Origin: Verrucomicrobiota bacterium
GTDB lineage: Bacteria > Verrucomicrobiota > Verrucomicrobiia > Chthoniobacterales > UBA6821
Assembly (NCBI GenBank): GCA_021413925.1
Contig: JAIOPL010000015.1
Location: 1-41,408, forward strand
DNA length: 41,408 nt
Direction of reading: 5' to 3'
The notes beneath the pieces were generated by a model. It was given only the letters and a program-made list of their open reading frames with translations, did no database searches and was not told the DNA's origin. Below, piece by piece: positions 1 to 6,475 of the stretch (position 1 is the first letter of the stretch; every line of letters starts with the position of its first letter). Position numbers and translations under genes: made by a program.

Positions 1-167
1 GTGCCGACGGAATAGGTTTCTCCCATCTTGATCTGGCCTGCCGGATCCGTGGGGTCCTTCTTTTCCTGTGAGGCACAACCGCAGAGAAAAAGGATAACTA
101 CGAGACCTAGGGTTCCAAGGGTTCCAAGGGGTCCCAGGGAAGCGAGTTTTGGGAACGATCCATTCAT
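1..167 (-). CDS. Lipoprotein, N-terminal part (runs off window)
   Basis: This is the beginning of a minus-strand gene whose remainder lies before position 1. From an ATG at 167-165 it reads MNGSFPKLASLGPLGTLG, then a hydrophobic stretch ending in L-C-G-C, then CASQEKKDPTDPAGQIKMGE. The basic start, hydrophobic core and Leu-Cys-Gly-Cys lipobox are a type II (lipoprotein) signal peptide, so the mature protein should be lipid-anchored at the cysteine. The P-L-G-T-L-G-T-L-G part comes from a small tandem repeat of GGTTCCAAG in the DNA. The part after the signal is too short to assign a family. Signal type is well supported, function is unknown. Confidence 0.7.
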   Translation of the reverse strand, partial: MNGSFPKLASLGPLGTLGTLGLVVILFLCGCASQEKKDPTDPAGQIKMGETYSVG

Positions 168-252
168 GAGGCCATTTAGCTTCGGGGAGTCCGAAATGTA
201 TACTTGAAAACTCCGATCGTCTCTCCCCCGGAGGGGGGATTTATTATTGAAA

Positions 253-608
253 TGGTGGAGGCGAGGGGAGTCGAACCCCTGTCCCCGGAACTTATCAGGC
301 ACCCGTCCACATGCTTGACCGCACTTTGAATTTAAGGGGTCGGCCACGGTGCGGCGCGCTGCTTTCCCCCGATCGACCACGAAATCGATTCACCCCCCGG
401 CGCGGTCTTTCCGCCTGAGAGCCAGCCTACTGGCGTCGCCTTCACACTTAGTAGGCGTCAGTGTGTCAGCGTCACAGCCTTAGGCTGCGAGAGCTAGATT
501 TTCGTAATCTGCGTTTAGTTTTTTTGACTCGATTTTTTACGAGGCCAACGAATCATCCTCGGCATGCAGAATGCGTAATGAGCTTCGAGTCGAAACCAGT
601 ACGCCCCC
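253..608 (-). ncRNA. ssrA: Transfer-messenger RNA (tmRNA)
   Basis: tmRNA rescues ribosomes stalled on broken mRNAs and adds a degradation tag. The 5' end at 608 begins GGGGGCGTACTGGTTTCGAC, and the 3' end at 253 finishes GACTCCCCTCGCCTCCACCA. GGGGGCG pairs with CGCCUCC to make the tRNA-like acceptor stem, and CCA is encoded. The tag reading frame lies at 512-480: after the usual UAAAC resume context it reads GCA GAT TAC GAA AAT CTA GCT CTC GCA GCC TAA, giving ADYENLALAA (compare ANDENYALAA in E. coli). Length is 356 nt, normal for a one-piece tmRNA. Between tag and 3' end are G+C-rich pseudoknot-like segments. Certain. Confidence 0.97.
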
Positions 609-615
609 TATGAGG

Positions 616-621
616 ATTTAA
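616..621 (-). promoter_or_regulatory. Putative -10 box of ssrA
   Basis: Read on the minus strand the hexamer is TTAAAT, ending 7 nt before the first G of the mature tmRNA, which is the right distance for a sigma70 -10 box. No good -35 is seen at 16-18 nt; the nearest is TTGCGA about 21 nt upstream. Inference from spacing only. Confidence 0.35.
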
Positions 622-652
622 TTTGGCGCAGGGGAGGCTCATTCGCAAGAGA

Positions 653-675
653 CATTTCAGCCGAAGGCTGAAATG
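653..675. repeat. Perfect 10-bp inverted repeat (hairpin)
   Basis: CATTTCAGCC (653-662), a 3-nt GAA spacer and GGCTGAAATG (666-675) form a perfect hairpin. It lies downstream of the minus-strand DUF4870 gene and just upstream of ssrA. There is no T-run on either side, so a classical intrinsic terminator is not supported, but a transcript-end stabilising or attenuating role is possible. Confidence 0.6.
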
Positions 676-740
676 GGGTATGGGTAATAGGGCATTGGTA
701 ATCGGGGCAGGACACCCACCATTACCTACTCCCAATATCC
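676..740. repeat. Heptad-phased inverted repeat
   Basis: The plus strand reads GGGTATG GGTAATA GGGCATT GGTAATC GGGGCAG (676-710), each block starting with GG at exact 7-nt steps. The following 713-740, read on the minus strand, is GGATATT GGGAGTA GGTAATG GTGGGTG, phased the same way. The two arms are imperfect inverted copies, so the transcript could fold into a long hairpin. Similar phased tracts occur at 1229-1262, 8264-8284, 14690-14777, 21961-22099 and 40239-40268. Function unknown. Confidence 0.55.
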
Positions 741-746
741 TTTTCC

Positions 747-1160
747 CTATCTTAGGAAGCTGATCGTGTAGGGATAGCGATAGCTCTCGCCGTTGCTGGT
801 CTTCACTGCGGCGATGATGATGCAGGCTAGCCAGACGATGAGTACGATTGGCAGGATCAGGAAGCCGATTAGCACGAAGCAGAGAGCTCCCGCGATCAGG
901 CTGTAGATCGTGTAGGAGATCTGAAAATTGAGCACCTCCTTGCCGGTCGAATCGATCTCCGGGCTGTCGGCCCGTTTAACTAGCCAGATCACCAGCGGTA
1001 CCACGATATGGGCTAGTGCGAAGCTCAGGATCAGTCCCGAGAGGCCCGAGAGATGGAGACCTATGCACCAGGAGCGGGCGGATTCCGAGGAAGAGGCGGG
1101 GTCCGTCTGGATGGTCGGTCGAGAGTTTTCCGGACGGTTCAGTGGAGGGGGCGTGTCCAT
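747..1160 (-). CDS. DUF4870-type small membrane protein
   Basis: A 137-residue protein with a proline-rich cytoplasmic start (about residues 1-27) and three to four hydrophobic segments at roughly 31-60, 82-105 and 103-120. The stretch KEVLNFQISYTIY between the first and second membrane segments is the hallmark of the DUF4870 family, small integral membrane proteins of unknown role found widely in bacteria. Length fits the family. It is divergent from fabF, with about 170 bp between the two starts, and stands alone on its strand. Family assignment is by remembered motif; function is not known. Confidence 0.85.
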   Translation of the reverse strand: MDTPPPLNRPENSRPTIQTDPASSSESARSWCIGLHLSGLSGLILSFALAHIVVPLVIWLVKRADSPEIDSTGKEVLNFQISYTIYSLIAGALCFVLIGFLILPIVLIVWLACIIIAAVKTSNGESYRYPYTISFLR

Positions 1161-1228
1161 GGATCAAAGAGACATCCGATACGCCCGTTTCGCAAGGCAC
1201 AAGTTGACCCATGCTTGGATGGGGGAGC

Positions 1229-1262
1229 CCCTTTCATCCCTAATAATTCATCCCTCATCCTT
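1229..1262. repeat. Heptad-phased tract upstream of fabF
   Basis: On the minus strand the sequence reads GGATGAG GGATGAA TTATTAG GGATGAA, a 7-nt phased purine-rich run in the DUF4870-fabF intergenic gap. It belongs to the same class as the tract at 676-740 but I see no inverted partner here. Confidence 0.4.
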
Positions 1263-1331
1263 TTTCCATGGTTGCCAAGGGTGTCCCACTTAGGTTGACT
1301 ATCTGAACGCCTTTTTTGGCCAATCTTTTCT

Positions 1332-2579
1332 ATGAGCGAACGCAGAGTTGTCATCACCGGTATCGGAGTTATCAGTCCAGTGGGTTCGGACCTCGATACC
1401 TTCTGGAAGAACCTCATTGAAGGCCGGTCCGGCATCACACGCTACGAGAATTTCGACTCGACCGGATTCGATTGCCTGATTGCTGGCGAAGTGAAGGGAT
1501 TTGAGCCGACCAACTGGTTCAAAACACCGAAGGATGCGCGTCGAGCCGATCGTTTTGCACAGTTCGCCATGGCCGGAACCAGACTGGCGCTGGATGATTC
1601 CGGACTCGATCTCGAGACGATCGACAAGGAACGTTTTGGAGTCATCGTGGGAAGCGGCATCGGGGGGTTCCAGAGCCTTGAGACCGAGGCGCGCAGGCTC
1701 GTAGAGAAGGGGCCGACCAAGCTCTCCCCTTTCACCATTCCGATGATCATTAGCAATATGGCCAGCGGCCTCATCTCCATGGAGTACGGCTTTAGCGGCC
1801 CGAACATGGCGATCGTCACCGCCTGCGCAACGGCTAATAATTCTGTCGGAGAGGCCTGGCGTATCATCAAGTTCGGCGACGCCGACGCCTTCGTCGCAGG
1901 TGGAGCCGAGGCGACCATCACACCGCTCGGTGTGGCCGGATTCTCCTGCATGCGTGCTCTGAGCACCCGGAACGATGACCCCCAGAAGGCCTCCCGTCCC
2001 TTTGACAAGGATCGTGATGGATTCGTCATGAGCGAGGGAGCAGGTATCGTTATTCTCGAGGAGCTCGAGCATGCGAAGAAGCGCGGCGCGCGGATTTACT
2101 GCGAACTTGTTGGCTATGGCGCCACTGCGGATGCCTACCACATGACCGCCCCACGACCCGAGGGAGAGGGAGCTAGCCGGTGCATGCAGATCGCGATGAA
2201 GCACGCCAAGGTCACTCCGGAAGAGGTAGACTACATCAACGCCCATGGCACCTCCACGCCGATCGGCGACATCTGCGAGACCAAGGCGATCAAGGATGCC
2301 TTCGGTGCCCAGGCTTACAAGGTACCTATTAGCTCCACCAAGTCTGTTACGGGTCACCTTCTGGGTGCGGCTGGCGGTATTGAGCTTGCCGCGTGCGCCC
2401 TCGCCATGCGCGACGGGATCGTCCCTCCCACCATCAATCTCGACAATCCCGAACCCGAGTGCGATCTCGACTACGTCCCGCACAAGGCACGCGAGGTCAA
2501 GGTCAAGGTGGCCCTCAGCAACTCCTTCGGCTTCGGCGGTCATAACTCCTCCGTTGTGATTCGCGAGTTCGAAGGATAA
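1332..2579 (+). CDS. fabF: Beta-ketoacyl-ACP synthase II
   Basis: FabF condenses malonyl-ACP with a growing acyl-ACP in type II fatty acid synthesis in the cytoplasm. The 415-residue protein is full length for the family. The catalytic triad is visible: Cys165 in IVTACATANNSVGEA, His305 in NAHGTSTPIGD and His342 in KSVTGHLLGAAGG, with Lys337 just before it. The residues after the nucleophile (A-T-A-N-N) differ from the common A-T-G/S-T-H form. The start ATG follows a T-rich leader without a strong Shine-Dalgarno. No acpP lies next to it; the partner fabI is about 3.7 kb away on the other strand. The FKBP gene follows 20 bp downstream and may be co-transcribed. Confidence 0.96.
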   Translation: MSERRVVITGIGVISPVGSDLDTFWKNLIEGRSGITRYENFDSTGFDCLIAGEVKGFEPTNWFKTPKDARRADRFAQFAMAGTRLALDDSGLDLETIDKERFGVIVGSGIGGFQSLETEARRLVEKGPTKLSPFTIPMIISNMASGLISMEYGFSGPNMAIVTACATANNSVGEAWRIIKFGDADAFVAGGAEATITPLGVAGFSCMRALSTRNDDPQKASRPFDKDRDGFVMSEGAGIVILEELEHAKKRGARIYCELVGYGATADAYHMTAPRPEGEGASRCMQIAMKHAKVTPEEVDYINAHGTSTPIGDICETKAIKDAFGAQAYKVPISSTKSVTGHLLGAAGGIELAACALAMRDGIVPPTINLDNPEPECDLDYVPHKAREVKVKVALSNSFGFGGHNSSVVIREFEG

Positions 2580-2599
2580 TTGGCTAACACGCTTTTCCC

Positions 2600-3103
2600 A
2601 TGAGCCGATCTTTCAAATTCCTTACCGTGGCTCTTTATCTGTCGATTGCCGTGGTAGCAACCATCACCCTCACCAACACAATGATTATGGCCCAAGAAAC
2701 TTCCTCCAGCTCATCCTCCAACCTCGCCAAGGGCCAGGCATTCCTCAAAGAGAACGCCACCAAGCCCGGTGTGCACACCACTCCGAGCGGTCTCCAGTAT
2801 AAGGTCATCACCGAAGGTCACGGCAAGAGCCCCAAGGCCACCGATACCGTCCTTGTTCACTATCGCGGTACCACGATCGACGGCACCGAGTTCGACAGCT
2901 CCTACAAGCGGAACGAGCCCATCTCTTTCCCTCTGAACGGCGTCATTCCAGGCTGGACCGAGGGTGTCCAGCTCATGAAGGAAGGCGGCAAACTCCAGCT
3001 CTTCATTCCGTCAAATCTCGCCTATGGATCGCGCGGTGCGGGTGGAGTCATACCTCCAGACGCGACGCTCATCTTCGACATCGAACTTCTCAAAGTTCAG
3101 TAG
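2600..3103 (+). CDS. Exported FKBP-type peptidyl-prolyl isomerase
   Basis: Catalyses cis-trans isomerisation of proline peptide bonds, presumably helping envelope proteins fold. Residues 1-31 form a signal peptide (hydrophobic run ending near I-M-A-Q), followed by a serine-rich linker. The FKBP fold covers about residues 60-167. The signature stretch VHYRGTTIDGTEFDSSYKR, then VIPGWTEGVQLMKEGGK and IPSNLAYGSRGAG, matches the FkpA/Mip class, and the C-terminal strand ends LIFDIELLKVQ. At 167 residues it lacks the long N-terminal dimerisation helix of full FkpA, so it is a short exported version. Export is inferred from the signal peptide. Confidence 0.9.
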   Translation: MSRSFKFLTVALYLSIAVVATITLTNTMIMAQETSSSSSSNLAKGQAFLKENATKPGVHTTPSGLQYKVITEGHGKSPKATDTVLVHYRGTTIDGTEFDSSYKRNEPISFPLNGVIPGWTEGVQLMKEGGKLQLFIPSNLAYGSRGAGGVIPPDATLIFDIELLKVQ

Positions 3104-3147
3104 GGCCTTGGGTGGTAGGCCGATGGGATAAGCTTAAAGAGCTGCAG

Positions 3148-3180
3148 TTGACACTGATCCAGCGTGCACTACGGTAGTGC
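3148..3180 (+). promoter_or_regulatory. vapBC promoter with overlapping operator palindrome
   Basis: A consensus -35 TTGACA (3148-3153) is followed after 16 nt by TACGGT (3170-3175). The -10 sits in a perfect palindrome GCACTAC-G-GTAGTGC (3166-3180). A start site about 7 nt after the -10 falls at or next to the ATG at 3183, so the mRNA would be nearly leaderless. A palindrome over the -10 is the usual place for antitoxin autorepression. Positions are seen; function is inferred. Confidence 0.6.
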
Positions 3181-3182
3181 AA

Positions 3183-3407
3183 ATGAGAAATATCACGCTG
3201 AGCGCCAGTGAGGAGGTGATCGAGAGGGCCCGAGCTATGGCCCGTGAACATCACACCACTCTAAACCAGATGTTCCGAGATTGGCTTCAGACCGTAGATC
3301 ACGGTAGAAAGCGGATCGGAGGGTATCGTGGTTTCATGCAGCGTATCAGCGGAAGGGTTGAAGTGGGGGGGCGCAAGTTCACCCGCGAGGAGATGAATGA
3401 GCGCTGA
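3183..3407 (+). CDS. VapB-like ribbon-helix-helix antitoxin
   Basis: A 74-residue protein starting MRNITLSASEEVIERARAMA, then a segment that fits strand-helix-helix (HTTLNQMFRDWLQTV), and a basic C-terminal tail (RKFTREEMNER). This is typical of antitoxins that bind DNA as dimers and neutralise a PIN-domain ribonuclease with the tail. A GTG at 3177 would add two codons but lies inside the operator palindrome, so the ATG at 3183 is preferred. Its end overlaps the toxin start by 11 bp, indicating translational coupling. Family is judged from context and shape; the exact antitoxin class is uncertain. Confidence 0.8.
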   Translation: MRNITLSASEEVIERARAMAREHHTTLNQMFRDWLQTVDHGRKRIGGYRGFMQRISGRVEVGGRKFTREEMNER

Positions 3408-3819
3408 TTTTTTCCTCGATACGAACATTCTGGTCTATTCGTTCGACGATGGGGAACCGGCAAAACGAGACAAGGCTCGGGAGCTGATAGAGCAGGCCTT
3501 GGAAACGCGGCGAGGTGCAATCAGTTGGCAGGTCGTTCAGGAGTTCCTGAACGTCGCCCTTCATAAGTGGCATAAGCCGATGACCCCTGCCGATTCGAGG
3601 GAATATCTTCAGACAGTTCTGAATCCGCTCTGCGCGGTTTATCCGTCCACCGAGATCTGGTCGGCATCGCTACGGATCGCCGAGGAGAGCCAATACCGTT
3701 TCTATGACAGCCTCATCGTCGCCGCGGCCATCCAAAGCGGTGCGACGATTATCTATTCCGAGGATCTCCAGCACGGGCGCCAGTTCGGCACACTGGAAAT
3801 CCGCAATCCCTTCTGCTGA
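3397..3819 (+). CDS. vapC: VapC-like PIN-domain ribonuclease toxin
   Basis: A 140-residue PIN-domain protein. The acidic metal-binding residues are visible: Asp8 in FFLDTNILVYSFD, Glu49 in VVQEFLNV, Asp104 in YRFYDSLIVAAA, and the Ser-Glu-Asp around residue 121-123. VapC toxins cut tRNA or rRNA and are inhibited by the protein made from the gene in front. It overlaps the antitoxin by 11 bp, so the two form one operon. No downstream T-run terminator is seen; a triple-hairpin repeat follows 41 bp after the stop codon. Toxin activity and RNA target are inferred from the family. Confidence 0.9.
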   Translation: MSADFFLDTNILVYSFDDGEPAKRDKARELIEQALETRRGAISWQVVQEFLNVALHKWHKPMTPADSREYLQTVLNPLCAVYPSTEIWSASLRIAEESQYRFYDSLIVAAAIQSGATIIYSEDLQHGRQFGTLEIRNPFC

Positions 3820-3860
3820 TCTGTCTTGAGAGCTATTTTTTAACCTAACAGTCTAATAGT

Positions 3861-3956
3861 ATTGACGCCACTGCCCTCTCGGGAAGCAGTGGCGCCCTGC
3901 GGGCTACGACTTCCTCGTAGTCTACCGCGCATCATCCCAGATGCTTGGTTCAGCCT
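3861..3956. repeat. Triple-hairpin repeat, copy A
   Basis: Three hairpins in a row followed by a conserved tail. Hairpin 1 pairs CGCCACTGC (3866-3874) with GCAGTGGCG (3886-3894). Hairpin 2 pairs CTACGA (3904-3909) with TCGTAG (3915-3920). Hairpin 3 pairs GCATC (3929-3933) with GATGC (3940-3944), loop 6 nt. The tail is TTGGTTCAGCCT (3945-3956). Copy B at 5445-5538 has the same order, the same hairpin-3 geometry and the same tail but different, compensating stem sequences. The copies are direct repeats flanking the FAD oxidase gene. Confidence 0.75.
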
Positions 3957-3970
3957 AACAGCCTTTCAAA

Positions 3971-5446
3971 TCAGACAAACTTTCCGGGGTTCAGGATGTC
4001 TTTCGGATCGACGGCGGATTTGATCCGCTTGTGCAGGTCACGGAGTTCAGGAGAGGTTGCCTCGTTCCACCAGCGTTTCTTGGCCAGGCCGATGCCGTGC
4101 TCTCCGGTGATCGCTCCTCCCCACTTGATGACCTGGGTAAAGAGAGCGTCGAGGACCCCTTCGATCTCCTTGGGACGCTTGGCCTGCTGTTCCTTGGAGA
4201 CCATGACATTCACATGGATGTTGCCGTCCCCGGCGTGACCGAAGCAGGCGATCGGGAAGCCGGTCTTTTTCTGCAGTTTCTCCGCGAAAGCGATGAGGTC
4301 GACGAGGCGTCCGCGTGGGACGGCGATATCCTCGTTGAGCTTGGTGAGGCCGGTGGCCTTGAGCGAGGCAGAGAAGGCACGGCGTAGGGCCCAGATCCGT
4401 TCGCAGCGCTCGGGGGAAGTGGCGAGTTCCACCTCGAGGGCTTTGTTCTTTGTAAGGAGGGCCTTAAGAGCCTTTCCTTCGCTGAGGACACTAGCCTTCT
4501 GGCCGTCGAGTTCGACAAGCAGGTGAGCCTTGCCGGGAGGGATGAAGGTTCCCTTCAAATCCCCCGTTACTTCTTTTGGGGCGTTGCGGGCTGACTGGAG
4601 GGTGAAGCTATCGGCCACCTCCATGGCGCAGGGGAGGTAGCCGGCCTTGAAGATCGCCTGCACGGCGGCTGCTGCATCGCGCATCGATCCGAATCCGGCG
4701 GAAAGGGTCACGCGGGCGGGAGGCAAGGGAAGGAGTCGCAGGGTCGCCTCGGTGATGACTCCGAGCATTCCCTCGGAGCCGACGAACATTCCGACAAGGT
4801 CAAAGCCGGTCTTGTTCTTGTGGGTGCGTCCACCGACCCGGATGAGGGTGCCGTCGGCGAGGGCAACCTGAAGTCCTAGCACATAGGGACGGGTGACGCC
4901 GTACTTGAGGCAACGGGGACCCCCTGCATTGGTGGCAATATTGCCGCCAAGGGAGCAGTCCTTGTAGCTCTGAGGATCGGGCGGGTAGAAGAGCCCTTTT
5001 TTGATAACCTCCGTCTGAAGCACTCCCGTAATGACATTCGGCTCTACGACGGCGACGAAGTCCTCTCCGTTGATCTCCCGGATGCGGTTCATCCGGTGCA
5101 TGCTCATGAGAATGCCTCCCCGCACAGGAACGCATCCGCCGACATAGCCATGGCCAGCGCCGCGTGTGGTCACGGGGATGTCGTGCTTATTCGCATAGCC
5201 GAGCACTGCGGCGACCTCCTTGGCGTTTCCAGGTGCAACAGCGATCTCGGGAAGAGCCGAGGCAAACCACTTGTCCCTGCCGAGTTCGGCTAGACGCTCA
5301 GGATTAATGATGACCCCGGCCTTGGTCGGGATGAGTTTGCGGAGATCCCGCTCGAGAGAAGGATGAGATTTGAAACGTGAAGCCTGATGAGGTGAGGAGG
5401 GAATACGTTTATTGGATCCCTTCTTTTTCTTTTCAGGTTTCAACAT
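3971..5446 (-). CDS. GlcD-type FAD-linked oxidase
   Basis: An FAD-dependent 2-hydroxyacid dehydrogenase of the D-lactate dehydrogenase/glycolate oxidase (GlcD) family. The N-terminal half is the PCMH-type FAD domain: VTTRGAGHGYVGGCVPVRGG, then GLFYPPDPQSYKDCSLGGN and the glycine/asparagine stretch IATNAGGPRCLKYG. The C-terminal domain carries ACFGHAGDGNIHVNVM and GAITGEHGIGLAKK, the usual flavin and substrate histidines. The frame is open up to 5551, but the first 35 codons of that longer form are encoded by triple-hairpin repeat B, so the ATG at 5446 (MLKPEKKKKGSN) is the more likely start; this form has 491 residues. It lies right after fabI on the same strand. Substrate (D-lactate or glycolate) cannot be told. 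Confidence 0.9.
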   Translation of the reverse strand: MLKPEKKKKGSNKRIPSSPHQASRFKSHPSLERDLRKLIPTKAGVIINPERLAELGRDKWFASALPEIAVAPGNAKEVAAVLGYANKHDIPVTTRGAGHGYVGGCVPVRGGILMSMHRMNRIREINGEDFVAVVEPNVITGVLQTEVIKKGLFYPPDPQSYKDCSLGGNIATNAGGPRCLKYGVTRPYVLGLQVALADGTLIRVGGRTHKNKTGFDLVGMFVGSEGMLGVITEATLRLLPLPPARVTLSAGFGSMRDAAAAVQAIFKAGYLPCAMEVADSFTLQSARNAPKEVTGDLKGTFIPPGKAHLLVELDGQKASVLSEGKALKALLTKNKALEVELATSPERCERIWALRRAFSASLKATGLTKLNEDIAVPRGRLVDLIAFAEKLQKKTGFPIACFGHAGDGNIHVNVMVSKEQQAKRPKEIEGVLDALFTQVIKWGGAITGEHGIGLAKKRWWNEATSPELRDLHKRIKSAVDPKDILNPGKFV

Positions 5447-5538
5447 TGATGGCACTTGCCTCCCGGCAAGCCGTGCCACCGCTGACGGGCTGCCTTCGGC
5501 AGTCTTCCGCGTCGCTTCCCTGCGACTTGGTTCAGCCT
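5445..5538. repeat. Triple-hairpin repeat, copy B
   Basis: Same plan and orientation as copy A at 3861-3956. Hairpin 1: GGCAC...GTGCC with inner TTGCC/GGCAA (5451-5477). Hairpin 2: CTGCC (5490-5494) with GGCAG (5498-5502). Hairpin 3: GTCGC (5511-5515) with GCGAC (5522-5526), loop 6 nt. Tail TTGGTTCAGCCT (5527-5538). It lies between the fabI stop codon and the preferred start of the FAD oxidase, inside the open frame of the latter. Confidence 0.75.
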
Positions 5539-5553
5539 TCAGGTTTTTCAAAC

Positions 5554-6330
5554 TTACATCCCCATGATTTCGTAGCCGCCGTCGACATAGATCACTTGGC
5601 CGGTGATGCCGCTGCCACCATCGCTGGCTAGGAAGACGCCGGTCTGGCCGAGTTCCTCACCGGTGCAGGTGCGGCGTAGAGGAGCATGCTCCTCGTAGTG
5701 CTTGATCATGGTGCCGAGGCCGGAGACGCCGCGGGCGGCTAGGGTATTCATCGGGCCGGCGCTGATGCAATTCACGCGGATCTTCTTGGTGCCGAGATCG
5801 TAGGCAAGGTAGCGGGTGCTGGCTTCCAGCGAGGCCTTGGCGACGCCCATCACGTTGTAGTGAGGGACGACCTTGACGGATCCGTAGTAGCTCATGGCGG
5901 TGATGCTTCCACCGTCGGTCATGAGGGGGGCGGCTTCGCGGGAGAGGGCGACAAGCGAGTAGGCGCTGATGTCGTGGGCCCTCATGTAGGCGTCGCGGCT
6001 GGTGGAGAGGAAATCCCCCTCCAGGGCCTCCTTCGGAGCGAAGGCAACGGAGTGGAGTAGCAGATCAAGCTTCGGGGTAACCTCGCGGACTTTGCCGAAG
6101 AAGGTGGTGATCTCCGCATCACTTGAGACGTCACAAGGCTGGAGGAAGGTGTCGGCGCCAAACTCAGAGACGAGTTCCTCGACGTTTTCCTTCAGGCGTT
6201 CTCCCTGATAGTTGAAGAGGAGGGTGGCTCCGGCCTGCTTCCAGGCCTTGGCAATGTGCCATGCGATGCTGCGTTTGTTGGCGACGCCGAAAACGACGCC
6301 GACTTTACCTGCGAGGGATCCGTTACTCAT
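5554..6330 (-). CDS. fabI: Enoyl-ACP reductase (NADH)
   Basis: Catalyses the last reduction of each fatty acid elongation cycle. The 258-residue short-chain dehydrogenase-like protein has the FabI cofactor motif GVANKRSIAWHIAKAW in place of the usual TGxxxGxG, the LLHSVAFAPK strand, and the catalytic Tyr158-x6-Lys165 pair in SVKVVPHYNVMGVAK with the additional Tyr148. The end (SGITGQVIYVDGGYEIMGM) is family-typical. It is the target class of triclosan and related inhibitors. It is the first gene of a two-gene minus-strand unit with the FAD oxidase; the xer recombinase gene lies upstream, 135 bp away. Confidence 0.96.
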   Translation of the reverse strand: MSNGSLAGKVGVVFGVANKRSIAWHIAKAWKQAGATLLFNYQGERLKENVEELVSEFGADTFLQPCDVSSDAEITTFFGKVREVTPKLDLLLHSVAFAPKEALEGDFLSTSRDAYMRAHDISAYSLVALSREAAPLMTDGGSITAMSYYGSVKVVPHYNVMGVAKASLEASTRYLAYDLGTKKIRVNCISAGPMNTLAARGVSGLGTMIKHYEEHAPLRRTCTGEELGQTGVFLASDGGSGITGQVIYVDGGYEIMGM

Positions 6331-6424
6331 CCCACTAGGAAGCCTTCTCTATCCCCCTCCTGTCACGCAAAAACCTTGCGGAAAAAATGTGAAATTGTCT
6401 TCTTGGCCGCGGACGCGAACTTTT

Positions 6425-6475
6425 CCACCCCAATCCCTTTCATCCCCTTCATCTCTGTGAATTCATTAACCTCTG
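6425..6475. repeat. Nonamer-phased intergenic tract
   Basis: Read on the minus strand the xer-fabI gap contains ATGAAGGGG ATGAAAGGG ATTGGGG preceded by TTCACAGAG, a 9-nt phased purine-rich run. A closely related run is found at about 18505-18560 (ATGAAGGAG ATTAAAGGG ATGGGG, also preceded by TTCACAG). Function unknown. Confidence 0.45.

Noticed and set aside
653-675. Perfect hairpin considered as intrinsic terminator of the DUF4870 gene
   Set aside because: No T-run follows on either strand; kept only as an inverted repeat.
1299-2543. Minus-strand open frame of 414 codons opposite fabF
   Set aside because: Shadow of fabF in a GC-rich genome; no recognisable domain.
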